This document shows, piece after piece, positions 17,104 to 24,713 of a stretch of 64,000 nucleotides of DNA. Under the pieces are notes generated by a model. The model searched no databases, was not told the DNA's origin, and saw nothing but the letters and a program-made list of their open reading frames with translations. Made by a program: the position numbers and the translations under genes. This DNA is from JANXLS01 sp038227045 (GTDB lineage: Bacteria; Planctomycetota; SZUA-567; H5-PLA8). The stretch lies in contig JBBRQD010000002.1 of NCBI GenBank assembly GCA_038227045.1, forward strand, positions 96,558-160,557, in the 5' to 3' direction. The stretch's first letter is position 1. The number at the start of each line of letters is the position of its first letter.

Positions 17104-18165
17104 ATGCCAGATAAAATTGAAAATTCGAACGTACTGGAGGCAACGCCGTTGATTGCGCCGCGACAGCTCAAAGCCAGCCTGCCCATCAGCGACAATGTCA
17201 CCCGCGTCGTGTTGAACACGCGCCAGGCGATCCGCGACATCATTCACGGACGCGACACGCAGCGCCTGCTGATGGTCGTCGGGCCGTGCTCCATTCACGA
17301 CATCGAAGCCGGGTACGATTACGCTCAGAAACTCGCGGCCGTCGCAAAGGCCGTTGAGAACGAATTGGTGATCGTGATGCGCACCTATTTCGAAAAACCG
17401 CGCACGACGGTCGGCTGGAAGGGCTTGATCAACGATCCGCATCTCGACGGCCGGTGCGACATTGAAACGGGACTGGGCATCGCGCGCACACTGATGCTGC
17501 GCATCAACGAACTTGGCCTGCCCTGCGCCAGCGAATTGCTCGATCCCGTCACGCCGCAATACACCGCCGATCTGATCAGTTGGGCGGCGATCGGCGCGCG
17601 CACAACGGAGAGCCAGACGCACCGCGAAATGGCCAGCGGCCTTTCCATGCCCGTGGGCTTCAAGAACGGCACCGACGGCGGCCTTGACGTCGCGCTGAAC
17701 GCGATGATCTCCGCAAGCCATCCGCACAGTTTTCTGGGCATAAATCCCGACGGCATCACGTCGGTGATCAAGACCGCCGGCAACCCGGATCGGCATATCG
17801 TTCTTCGCGGCGGTGGCGGCAAGACCAATTACAGCCCGGAGGACATCGCGCGCGCGGCGGACAAAGTGCTGGCGATGGGCATCAAGCGCCCGGTGATGGT
17901 CGACTGTTCTCATGGGAATACGAACAAGGATTACACGCTCCAAGCCACCGTCTGCCGCGAAGTGGTCAAGCAGGTGAAGGCCGGCCAGAAAGCCGTCATG
18001 GGCGTGATGATGGAAAGCAATCTCAAGCCCGGCAAACAGAGTTGGAAGGAAGACGGATCGCTGAAGCTCGAATATGGCATTTCAATCACCGACGCCTGCA
18101 TCGGTTGGGAGGAGACGAAGAGTTTGCTGCTCGACGCGGCGGATGCGGTGAGAATCGCGCGGTGA
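17104..18165 (+). CDS. aroG: 3-deoxy-7-phosphoheptulonate synthase (DAHP synthase, type I)
   Basis: 353 residues, the size of AroF/G/H enzymes. It condenses phosphoenolpyruvate and erythrose-4-phosphate, the first step of the shikimate pathway, in the cytoplasm. Conserved motifs: VVGPCSIHD, MRTYFEKPRTTVGWKGLINDP, SWAAIGARTTESQTHREMASG, GFKNGTDGG, LRGGGGKTNY and VDCSHGN. GAAGGA stands about 8 bases before the ATG. A predicted aromatic-leader attenuator lies directly upstream, so expression probably answers to Phe/Tyr-tRNA charging. Whether the enzyme is also feedback inhibited, and by which amino acid, cannot be read. The specific symbol (aroF, aroG or aroH) is nominal. Confidence 0.93.
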   Translation: MPDKIENSNVLEATPLIAPRQLKASLPISDNVTRVVLNTRQAIRDIIHGRDTQRLLMVVGPCSIHDIEAGYDYAQKLAAVAKAVENELVIVMRTYFEKPRTTVGWKGLINDPHLDGRCDIETGLGIARTLMLRINELGLPCASELLDPVTPQYTADLISWAAIGARTTESQTHREMASGLSMPVGFKNGTDGGLDVALNAMISASHPHSFLGINPDGITSVIKTAGNPDRHIVLRGGGGKTNYSPEDIARAADKVLAMGIKRPVMVDCSHGNTNKDYTLQATVCREVVKQVKAGQKAVMGVMMESNLKPGKQSWKEDGSLKLEYGISITDACIGWEETKSLLLDAADAVRIAR

Positions 18166-18472
18166 CTCTGAGAATGGAAAGTCCGGGCATAATTATCCGA
18201 ACGCACAAGCCTCAAAAAGGCTCTCAATTTCCACACATCAATCGCCGTGCGGTTCCGAATCATGATCGTCAATGCGCCCTCGATAGGGCGGTAGTGCGGG
18301 GTGGTGTTGTGGCGGTGAGGACGAATTGGCCAATCGCGTCCGAAACCGCACGACGAATTGTCTTGCTAATATACAACGGATGAATTTTCGACTTTTGACA
18401 CAGGGGTTTCCAAAAGACTCGAAAAGCACCCAAGGCAACGCATCGTCTCAAAATGAAACACTCTCATCTTCT
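18166..18472. other. Intergenic region with no recognisable gene
   Basis: 307 bases between the convergent DAHP synthase and HpnG-like genes. It has a G-rich run (18285-18320) and a weak hairpin (GCCTC AAAAA GGCT near 18210). Short open frames on both strands lack ribosome sites and family features; I see no gene. Confidence 0.5.
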
Positions 18473-19228
18473 TTATTCGAAGTGAATATCCCGAATAGCG
18501 CGCCAGGCGTCGGTCAGCGCTTTGGCGGCGATGTCTGAACGTTTTTTAAGTTCCATCAGGCGCTTGATATTGCTCGGATTTTTCAAGACGAAGCGCGTTA
18601 TTTTTCCCAATCTCACGTTGCCTTGTTCGTTCAGGAACTCTCCGACTTCGGCGGGCAATTCGTCGCTCACGGCGTCGCTGACGGCGCGCATGAAAATGAC
18701 GCGCGTGCGTGTGGAATCGACGTTTGAAACGAATGCGTGGGATTCCATATCGACGGCTTGAGCGCAAAATTTTTTTCCGAGTTCGCGCTTTTGCGCCGCG
18801 GTTGTAACCGCATTCTCCGCGCAAATCATGCGTGCAAGGTAGGGTTTGATTCCCCGGCAATGGAGCACTTCGCAAACGAATTGTTCGAGGCCCCCACCGG
18901 CATTCCGCCGGGTGGTGAATGAATCGATCTCCGAAACAGCGGGATGCGGTTCGTGCGTGCCCATGATTTCACTGCCGACGACCACGTCGCCAACTTTCAA
19001 ATCGTCCGCCAACCCCCCGCAAAATCCCGTCGACACAATCAACTCCGGGGGATGCTTGCGCGAGGCCAATTCTTTTGCGGCGCGCGCGGCGGAAACGGGC
19101 CCGACGCCCGCGCGAATTAATTCAAAGCGATGGCGAAAATCCGAGCTCAATCCCGCTTCGACGGCGGCGCATTCTTCTTTGAGCGCGCACACGATAACGG
19201 TTTTTGACGCGTCGGTTCGTAGTCTCAT
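18473..19228 (-). CDS. Nucleoside phosphorylase-family protein, HpnG-like
   Basis: 251 residues. The fold is that of the MTA/SAH nucleosidase and purine phosphorylase superfamily: ALKEECAAVEAGL at the start, the glycine-rich STGFCGGLADDLKVGDVVVGSEI and the ribose-binding AVDMESHAFV. Best matches by memory are the hopanoid-associated phosphorylase HpnG, which frees ribose-phosphate from adenosylhopane, and 5'-methylthioadenosine nucleosidases. An HpnA-like epimerase lies 0.8 kb away (20048-21040), which favours HpnG, but no squalene-hopene cyclase gene is present in the window. The activity remains open between the two. Confidence 0.75.
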   Translation of the reverse strand: MRLRTDASKTVIVCALKEECAAVEAGLSSDFRHRFELIRAGVGPVSAARAAKELASRKHPPELIVSTGFCGGLADDLKVGDVVVGSEIMGTHEPHPAVSEIDSFTTRRNAGGGLEQFVCEVLHCRGIKPYLARMICAENAVTTAAQKRELGKKFCAQAVDMESHAFVSNVDSTRTRVIFMRAVSDAVSDELPAEVGEFLNEQGNVRLGKITRFVLKNPSNIKRLMELKKRSDIAAKALTDAWRAIRDIHFE

Positions 19229-19467
19229 GGTCTGATTTTACCCGAAAAATTGAGTGCGCGCAAATCGCCTTGGACTGCGCGAATATGTTGCTCTAGGCAT
19301 CCGTTATTTGACGCGATGTTCAAAATTCAACATGGAGGGCAACGCCAAATCCTTCCCCACAAATGCCAATAAAAAATATCTTCATAGGAGATTCGCGGCT
19401 TTCACGCGCGCTTGATCGTTTTGGCATTCACTTTGTTTAAGTGACACCCGTAATACGGGAGACAACG

Positions 19468-19869
19468 ATGCCAGCCACAAACAAAACGGTTCGCAGTCCA
19501 CGGTTAATGGTGGTGGACGACGATCCGGGAGTCGGCTACGCGGTAACGCGCTGGCTCCAGGAGCAGAATATTCGCTCCGTGCTGGCGGTCACGACTGAAG
19601 AAGCATTGCAAATGCTGCGCGACATGGTGTTCATTGAATCGGAGTTCGACGGACTGCTGGTGGATTACAATTTACCGGGCGCGACGGGATGCAGAGTCAT
19701 CGAAGAATTTCAAATGGATTTTCCCAAGATGCCGGTCGCATTGATGACCGGTTCAAACGACATCAGCCTCGAGGTATGGGTTCGATCAAGACATATTCCG
19801 CTCTTTCGCAAGCCGCTCGATTTGCGCGAATTGAAGAACTGGGTCGATCAGCTTGGCAAGACGGCGTGA
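19468..19869 (+). CDS. Stand-alone receiver-domain response regulator
   Basis: 133 residues from ATG 19468, which has GGGAG 6 bases upstream; an upstream in-frame ATG (19441) has no such site. A single CheY-like receiver fills the protein: acidic pair DDD in LMVVDDDPGVG, phospho-acceptor Asp in LLVDYNLPG, Thr in VALMTGS and Lys in PLFRKPLD, the complete set for phosphorylation. No output domain and no histidine kinase next to it, so it must serve a remote partner. Its stop overlaps an ATG of a 33-codon frame (TGATG at 19867-19871). Confidence 0.9.
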   Translation: MPATNKTVRSPRLMVVDDDPGVGYAVTRWLQEQNIRSVLAVTTEEALQMLRDMVFIESEFDGLLVDYNLPGATGCRVIEEFQMDFPKMPVALMTGSNDISLEVWVRSRHIPLFRKPLDLRELKNWVDQLGKTA

Positions 19870-19970
19870 TGGATGCGCCCGACAACATTCACCCGATTAA
19901 TTTCGGGGGCCCGAAGCCTGTGTGGGCTTCCGGTATTGGAGGGGATCGGTTGAAAGGAGGTGGGATGTAA
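19869..19970 (+). CDS. Possible small ORF coupled to the response regulator
   Basis: 33 codons, rich in Gly and Pro, beginning at the ATG that overlaps the response-regulator stop by one base. It ends in GGGM-stop, where an excellent ribosome site (AAAGGAGGTGG, 19953-19963) directly precedes ATG-TAA. No family is recognised. It could be a real coupled microprotein, or the strong site with its start-stop pair may be the functional part. Low confidence as a gene. Confidence 0.3.
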   Translation: MDAPDNIHPINFGGPKPVWASGIGGDRLKGGGM

Positions 19971-20000
19971 AACTCGGCGAAACTCGTGTCTGTACGCATC

Positions 20001-20047
20001 GAAAATCCGGTTGATGATGATGAGCATCAACCGGATTTTCTTTTTTA
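20001..20047. terminator. Intrinsic terminator between convergent genes
   Basis: A perfect 16-base stem, GAAAATCCGGTTGATG (20001-20016) with CATCAACCGGATTTTC (20025-20040), 8-base loop, followed by TTTTTT. The A-run on the left side makes it work in both directions, serving the response regulator unit and the HpnA-like gene that ends at 20048. Confidence 0.9.
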
Positions 20048-21040
20048 TCACACGTACTTATTCTCGCGATACCAAGCCACCGCGCGCCCCAACGCTTCTT
20101 CCGGCGGCGTCTGCGGCAGCCCCAATTCCTTGATCGCTTTGTCGCACTTCACCCACATTTTCTTTTTCGCCATCTTCACGCTTTCCAACGAAATCGACGG
20201 CGTCTTTCCGCGCATCAGCGACAATTTCGTGTCGAACCACCCCGCCATGAACGCGACAAAATAAGGCAGATGCATTTTGGGGCCGGGCAGTCCGGAAACC
20301 TTGCCGAGCATCTGGCCGATCTCCATCAGCGTCATATTTTTACAGCCCAAAATGTAGCGCTCCCCCACCCTGCCCTTTTCCGCGGCCAGCACATGCCCTT
20401 CGGCGCAATCGCGGACATCGATCAGATTTAGGCCCGTGTCGATTACCGCGGGCATTTTGCGTCTCAAGAAACGCACCGTCATGTCGCCCGTCGGGGTCGG
20501 CTTCGAATCGAATTCTCCCACTGGTGCCGTGGGATTGACGATCACCACCGGCAGGCCGTTGCGCGCGAGTTCCAGCGCTTTCAATTCGGCCTGAAATTTA
20601 GTCCGCTTGTAGGTGCCGATCATCATCTCGAGCGAAACCGGCGTGCTTTCATCGGCCAGCGCATCTTTGAGAAAACCGATGCAGCCGACCGTCGAAGTGT
20701 AAACAATCCGCTTCACGCCTGCGCTGCCGGCGGCATCGAGCAGATTGGCGGTGCCTTCGACATTCGATTTATACGTGTCCACGGGATCGGCGACATCGAA
20801 GCGATAATCGGCCGCGACATGAAAAAGCATCTCGCAGCCCTTCACGGCGCGCTCCAGCGACGCCCGGTCGCGCAGATCGCCTTCGGCCGTTTCGAATGGT
20901 TCGAGATCTTTCAGAAAACTCAAATTGCTGGTTTTGCGCACGAGCAAACGCACGCCCTGCCCGCGTTTTTTCAACGCGCGCGCAACGTGATTGCCGACGA
21001 ATCCAGTAGCTCCGGTGACTAAAATCATTATGCGCGGCAT
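20048..21040 (-). CDS. hpnA: NAD-dependent epimerase, hopanoid-associated HpnA type
   Basis: 330 residues of an extended short-chain dehydrogenase: Rossmann motif TGATGFVG at residues 9-16, catalytic Tyr/Lys in GTYKRTKFQAE, Ser/Thr in IVYTSTVGCIG, and C-terminal PEEALGRAVAWYRENKYV as in HpnA proteins. HpnA is linked to hopanoid side-chain synthesis by gene neighbourhood; its exact reaction is not settled. Together with the HpnG-like gene nearby it suggests hopanoid modification, but the cyclase is not in view. A start at Met5 (21028) is equally possible; neither has a clear ribosome site. Confidence 0.8.
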   Translation of the reverse strand: MPRIMILVTGATGFVGNHVARALKKRGQGVRLLVRKTSNLSFLKDLEPFETAEGDLRDRASLERAVKGCEMLFHVAADYRFDVADPVDTYKSNVEGTANLLDAAGSAGVKRIVYTSTVGCIGFLKDALADESTPVSLEMMIGTYKRTKFQAELKALELARNGLPVVIVNPTAPVGEFDSKPTPTGDMTVRFLRRKMPAVIDTGLNLIDVRDCAEGHVLAAEKGRVGERYILGCKNMTLMEIGQMLGKVSGLPGPKMHLPYFVAFMAGWFDTKLSLMRGKTPSISLESVKMAKKKMWVKCDKAIKELGLPQTPPEEALGRAVAWYRENKYV

Positions 21041-21118
21041 TTTAAGGAGATCGCCGAAAGGCGAAAGTAAAAAGCAAATGCGGTTGCAATTTGAGCGCCG
21101 AGTTCCTAATGTTCAGTT

Positions 21119-21175
21119 CCCCTCTCCCCCCGGGAGAGGGCCGACGAGCAGCAGTATCGCTCGCGGGGTGAGGGG
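21119..21175. repeat. Palindromic repeat, CCCCTCTCCC...GGGAGAGGG / GGGGTGAGGGG type
   Basis: CCCCTCTCCCCCCGGGAGAGGG (key parts 21119-21140) is a hairpin by itself, and the flanking CGGGGTGAGGGG (21164-21175) can pair again with the left end. A pattern of this kind is widely scattered in bacterial genomes. Lies between hpnA and the DUF885 gene. Confidence 0.7.
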
Positions 21176-21222
21176 TTCACGCGGCATTGAATGTGCACGC
21201 CAAATTAACGAGGTTTTAATTT

Positions 21223-22845
21223 ATGACCGCCAGCGAATCCAGCGTCACCGTGTTCCGCGCGCTTTCCGAAAAATATGTCGAAGACACCTTTCAACGCTTT
21301 CCGACGCGCGGCTCGGCCGAAGGGCGGAAGGAGTTCAACGCCGATCTCGAAAAGCCCAACGCAAAGACGTACGCGGCGCACGAAAATTTATTGCGCAAGA
21401 CCATCGCCGCGGTCGAAAATCTCCCCGAGCACGATTTCACCGGCGACGATTGGCTTGACCGCCGCGCGTTCCTGAGCCAGCTCCGCACGGAGCTTGGGGC
21501 CATCGAAATCGACGTCCATCGCCGCAACCCGGACGCGTGGGCCTCTGGCGCGATGGACTGCGTTTACCGGCTTGTGATTCGGCATGCCGACGATTTGACA
21601 CCCGTCGCCGATGCGATTCTGTCGCGCTTGAAAAAGATTCCGGATTACCTCGAGCATGCCGAATCGATGCTGAAATCGCCCGTGCCGCTGTGGAAAAAGC
21701 TCGCGCAGAAATCCTGCGAAGGCGCACCGTCGCTCTTCGACGCGCTCGCCGAGCCGCTGAAAAAGACCGGCAAAGCCGAGCCGGAAAAGATCGACAAACT
21801 AATCAAGAAAGCGAAGAACGCTTTTGAATCTTACGCAAAATATGTAGGCAAACTTAAGCCCGGAAAACCCGGCTCGTTCGCCATCGGGAAGACGCGTTTC
21901 GAAGCGCTCATCCGCGAGCGGTTGGGCTGGGATTTGACCGCGGCGGAAGCCGAGGCGGCGGGTCACGCGCTCGCCAGCCGCATCAAGGAAGAAATGGAGA
22001 CGGAAGCCCGGAAGCTGAGCCCCACGAAATCCGCGACTGAACTTTTGGACGAAGCCGCCGCGCAATGGAAACCGGCCGGGGCGCTGATCGACGAATACAC
22101 GGCGCAGACGCAACGCGTCGCGGACGCCTGCCGCGCCGCCGATCTCGTCAGTTTCCCGCCCGGCGAACGGCTGCTCGTGAAGCCCGTCCCGGAATTCATG
22201 AAGCACCATTTTCCGACCGCGGCGTACAGTCAGCCGGGCGCGTACGACGACGATCAGACGGGCATATTCTGGGTGAACGATTTGAGCCTCGGGAAGAAAA
22301 CCGAAGCCGATAAGCTCGCTGAAATTCGCCAGCATTTCGGGCTTGAATTGACCTGCGCGCACGAAGCGTATCCCGGCCACCACCTGCAATTCTGCACCGC
22401 CAACCGGCACCCCAGCAAACTGCGCCGGCTCTTTCAGCATGCGATTTTCTACGAGGGCTGGACGCTCTTCTGCGAAAAGATGATGGTCGATTTCAAGATC
22501 GTTGAATCCCCAACCGCACGTCTCGGGCAGCTCCACGACGCCCTTTGGCGCGCCAATCGCATCATCATCGATGTGGGGCTGCAAACCGGAAAAATGAGTT
22601 ACGAGGACGCGGTCAAACATTTGATGACGCACGTCGGATTCACCCGCGCGCGCGCCGAAGGCGACGTGAATTGGTACACAAGTTCGCCGACAGTGCCGAT
22701 GAGCTATTTACTTGGCCGCACTGAAATGCTGCGCGTTAAACAAAAGAAGGTCGATCAAGGCGGCTGGTCGATCAAGAAGTTCAACGACTGGAGTTTGTCG
22801 TTCGGAACTCTGCCGTGGCGCTGGATGGAATTGAGCGGGCTGTAG
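21223..22845 (+). CDS. DUF885 family protein (putative metallopeptidase)
   Basis: 540 residues, usual family length. The diagnostic motif CAHEAYPGHHLQF (about residue 377) supplies a His-Glu ... His-His metal-binding pattern, followed by YEGWTLFCEKMM and the C-terminal YLLGRTEMLRVKQKK. The family contains bacterial exported or cytoplasmic proteins of poorly known function thought to be zinc peptidases. No signal peptide here, so a cytoplasmic location is likely. GAGGT lies 9 bases before the ATG. The stop codon is followed without gap by a copy of the GAAAGTGG repeat family (22846-22871). Confidence 0.88.
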   Translation: MTASESSVTVFRALSEKYVEDTFQRFPTRGSAEGRKEFNADLEKPNAKTYAAHENLLRKTIAAVENLPEHDFTGDDWLDRRAFLSQLRTELGAIEIDVHRRNPDAWASGAMDCVYRLVIRHADDLTPVADAILSRLKKIPDYLEHAESMLKSPVPLWKKLAQKSCEGAPSLFDALAEPLKKTGKAEPEKIDKLIKKAKNAFESYAKYVGKLKPGKPGSFAIGKTRFEALIRERLGWDLTAAEAEAAGHALASRIKEEMETEARKLSPTKSATELLDEAAAQWKPAGALIDEYTAQTQRVADACRAADLVSFPPGERLLVKPVPEFMKHHFPTAAYSQPGAYDDDQTGIFWVNDLSLGKKTEADKLAEIRQHFGLELTCAHEAYPGHHLQFCTANRHPSKLRRLFQHAIFYEGWTLFCEKMMVDFKIVESPTARLGQLHDALWRANRIIIDVGLQTGKMSYEDAVKHLMTHVGFTRARAEGDVNWYTSSPTVPMSYLLGRTEMLRVKQKKVDQGGWSIKKFNDWSLSFGTLPWRWMELSGL

Positions 22846-22871
22846 AAAGTGGTTGGGCGTCTCGCCCCAAC
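22846..22871. repeat. Single palindromic repeat of the AAAGTGG family
   Basis: AAAGTGGTTGGGCGTCTCGC continues into CCCAAC; the core TTGGGCG/CGCCCCAA is a hairpin. It begins directly after the DUF885 stop codon and matches the arms at 8061-8150 and 37681-37707. Confidence 0.75.
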
Positions 22872-22883
22872 AGATTTTCATTT

Positions 22884-23684
22884 TCACTTTCTTGCAATCA
22901 ACGCCGCCATTCGCCCGGTGAGGCCCTTCTCACGGCGATGCGAAAAAAATTCGTCTGCATCGCGATGTGTGCAGCGATCGGTCGTATCGATGTTCCGTTC
23001 TGGAATTCCCGCGCGCAGCAATTCAAGCCGGATGCTTTCGCGAATGTTTGCGTATCCCTTTCCATCGGCGCGTTTGCGGATCTGTGCGCCGGTCCCGAAA
23101 GCGCGCTCGAATTCAATTAAGACTTCCGAACCGACTTCGAACGCATCAAAACCAATGCACGGCCCGATGGCTGCCAGAAAATTTTTTGGCGACAATCCGG
23201 ACATCGAAACCAGGTCATTTAAAGCGACCGTCGTCGCGCAGCCCACCGTGCCGCGCCAGCCGGAATGAATCGCCGCCACGTTCCGGCCGTCATCCGACGC
23301 AAGCAACACGGGGCAGCAATCGCCCACTCGCACAGACAGGGAAAAAGATGTCGCGCAAGTTGTCAACGCGTCGCCCTTGGCATTGTTGTCGTGCGAGAAT
23401 TCGACACTCACACGCGCCGAAACTGTGCTATGGATTTGGTGCAGCCAGCAGCGCTGCCGGCCTTCCAATCCGGCGGCTTTTTCGAGCAGCCGATAGTTAT
23501 TAAGAATTCGCAGGCGATCGTCAATCACCTCGCCACTCGGATTGCCCAGGTTCAGCGAATCGAACGGGCCAGAACTGCCGCCGCCGAGTCGCGTGCTGAA
23601 CGCATGGGGTACGCCGGCTTCGCGCATCTGCGGCGAAATATAGAAAACCGGCCCACTCGAATGGTTGATTTTTTCAAGACGCAT
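22884..23684 (-). CDS. pgeF: Peptidoglycan editing factor PgeF (YfiH/DUF152)
   Basis: 266 residues. The family is a copper/zinc-dependent oxidoreductase-like protein that removes mis-incorporated L-Ser from peptidoglycan precursors (formerly called polyphenol oxidase or laccase domain). Motifs: WLHQIHS, VGDCCPVLLAS, AAIHSGWRGTVG and IGPCIGFDAFEVG, which carry the conserved His/Cys/His ligands. It is the last gene of a minus-strand series; 39 bases separate it from the deoxyhypusine-synthase-like gene. Confidence 0.92.
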   Translation of the reverse strand: MRLEKINHSSGPVFYISPQMREAGVPHAFSTRLGGGSSGPFDSLNLGNPSGEVIDDRLRILNNYRLLEKAAGLEGRQRCWLHQIHSTVSARVSVEFSHDNNAKGDALTTCATSFSLSVRVGDCCPVLLASDDGRNVAAIHSGWRGTVGCATTVALNDLVSMSGLSPKNFLAAIGPCIGFDAFEVGSEVLIEFERAFGTGAQIRKRADGKGYANIRESIRLELLRAGIPERNIDTTDRCTHRDADEFFSHRREKGLTGRMAALIARK

Positions 23685-23723
23685 GAAACCTGTATCGTCA
23701 AATCGAAGCGCCGGCTTGCGCGA

Positions 23724-24698
23724 TTACCATCCGAGAACGTACGCAAAAAGCAGCGGCGCGACGATTGATGCATCGGATTCAATGATGAACTTAGGCGTCT
23801 CCGCAGCCAATTTACCCCAGGTAATCTTTTCGTTGGGCACCGCGCCGGAGTACGATCCGTACGATGTTGTCGAATCGCTGATCTGGCAGAAATAGCTCCA
23901 GACCGGCACGCTGGTGCGCTTCAAATCCTGGTGCAGCATCGGCACGACGCAGATGGTGAAATCGCCCGCGATGCCCCCGCCGATTTGAAAAAAACCAATG
24001 GGACGTTCGCTTTCGCGCGTGTACCAATCCGCCAGTTCGGTCATGTATTCGATGCCGGTCCGGACCGTGTGAATGTTTTTCACATCGCCGGCAATGCAGT
24101 GCCCCGCGAACATATTTCCGAGCGTCGAATCTTCCCAGCCCGGCACAAAAATCGGCAGATTGCATTCCATTGCTGCATGCAGCCAACTATTCTTTGGATC
24201 GATTTGAAAGCAGGACTGAAGCGCGGGATTCTTCAATATTCTGTAAAAAAACTCATGCGGAAACAGTCGGCGCCCTTCGCGGTCGGCGGCCTGCCATTCG
24301 GCGAGCATGAAACTTTCGATGCGCCGCAAGGCTTCGGCTTCGGGAATGCATGTGTCGGTGACGCGGTTCATGTGGCGGTCCAGAAGCGCCTGTTCGTCGG
24401 CGGGAGTCAAGTCGCGGTAGTTCGGCACGCGATGATAATGATCGTGCGCGACAAGATTGAACACATCCTCTTCAAGATTCGCTCCCGTGCAGGCAATCGC
24501 GTGAACCTTGCCGGAGCGGATCATCTCGGCCAGCGACAAGCCTATCTCCGCCGTGCTCATCGCGCCCGCCATGGTCAGCATCATTGCGCCGCCGGATTCG
24601 ACGTGCGCGCGGTAACCTTCCGCCGCGTCGACAAGAGCGGCGGCGTTGAAGTGCCGGAAGTGATGACGGATGAACGTGGTAACTGGGCCGTAATTCAT
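23724..24698 (-). CDS. Deoxyhypusine synthase homologue
   Basis: 324 residues. The eukaryotic enzyme moves the aminobutyl group of spermidine to a Lys of eIF5A. Here the key C-terminal segment is conserved: GAVPNEKITWGK carries the catalytic Lys, followed by PKFIIESDASIVAPLLFAYVLGW; NAD-binding parts AMMLTMAGAMSTAEIG and AIACTGANLEEDVFNLV are also present. Bacteria lack eIF5A, so the substrate differs; members are suspected of polyamine synthesis (homospermidine-like chemistry). It follows the AGPS-like gene by 15 bases, so the two are cotranscribed. Confidence 0.88.
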   Translation of the reverse strand: MNYGPVTTFIRHHFRHFNAAALVDAAEGYRAHVESGGAMMLTMAGAMSTAEIGLSLAEMIRSGKVHAIACTGANLEEDVFNLVAHDHYHRVPNYRDLTPADEQALLDRHMNRVTDTCIPEAEALRRIESFMLAEWQAADREGRRLFPHEFFYRILKNPALQSCFQIDPKNSWLHAAMECNLPIFVPGWEDSTLGNMFAGHCIAGDVKNIHTVRTGIEYMTELADWYTRESERPIGFFQIGGGIAGDFTICVVPMLHQDLKRTSVPVWSYFCQISDSTTSYGSYSGAVPNEKITWGKLAAETPKFIIESDASIVAPLLFAYVLGW

Positions 24699-24713
24699 GG
24701 TAAAAAACTCCTG

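Noticed and set aside
18326..18538. 70-codon plus-strand frame between DAHP synthase and the HpnG-like gene
   Set aside because: Overlaps the end of the convergent gene, has no ribosome site and no family features.
19422..19436. TGGCATTCACTTTGT as a sigma-54 promoter for the response regulator
   Set aside because: The -24 half fits but the invariant GC of the -12 half reads GT; no enhancer-binding protein gene is close.
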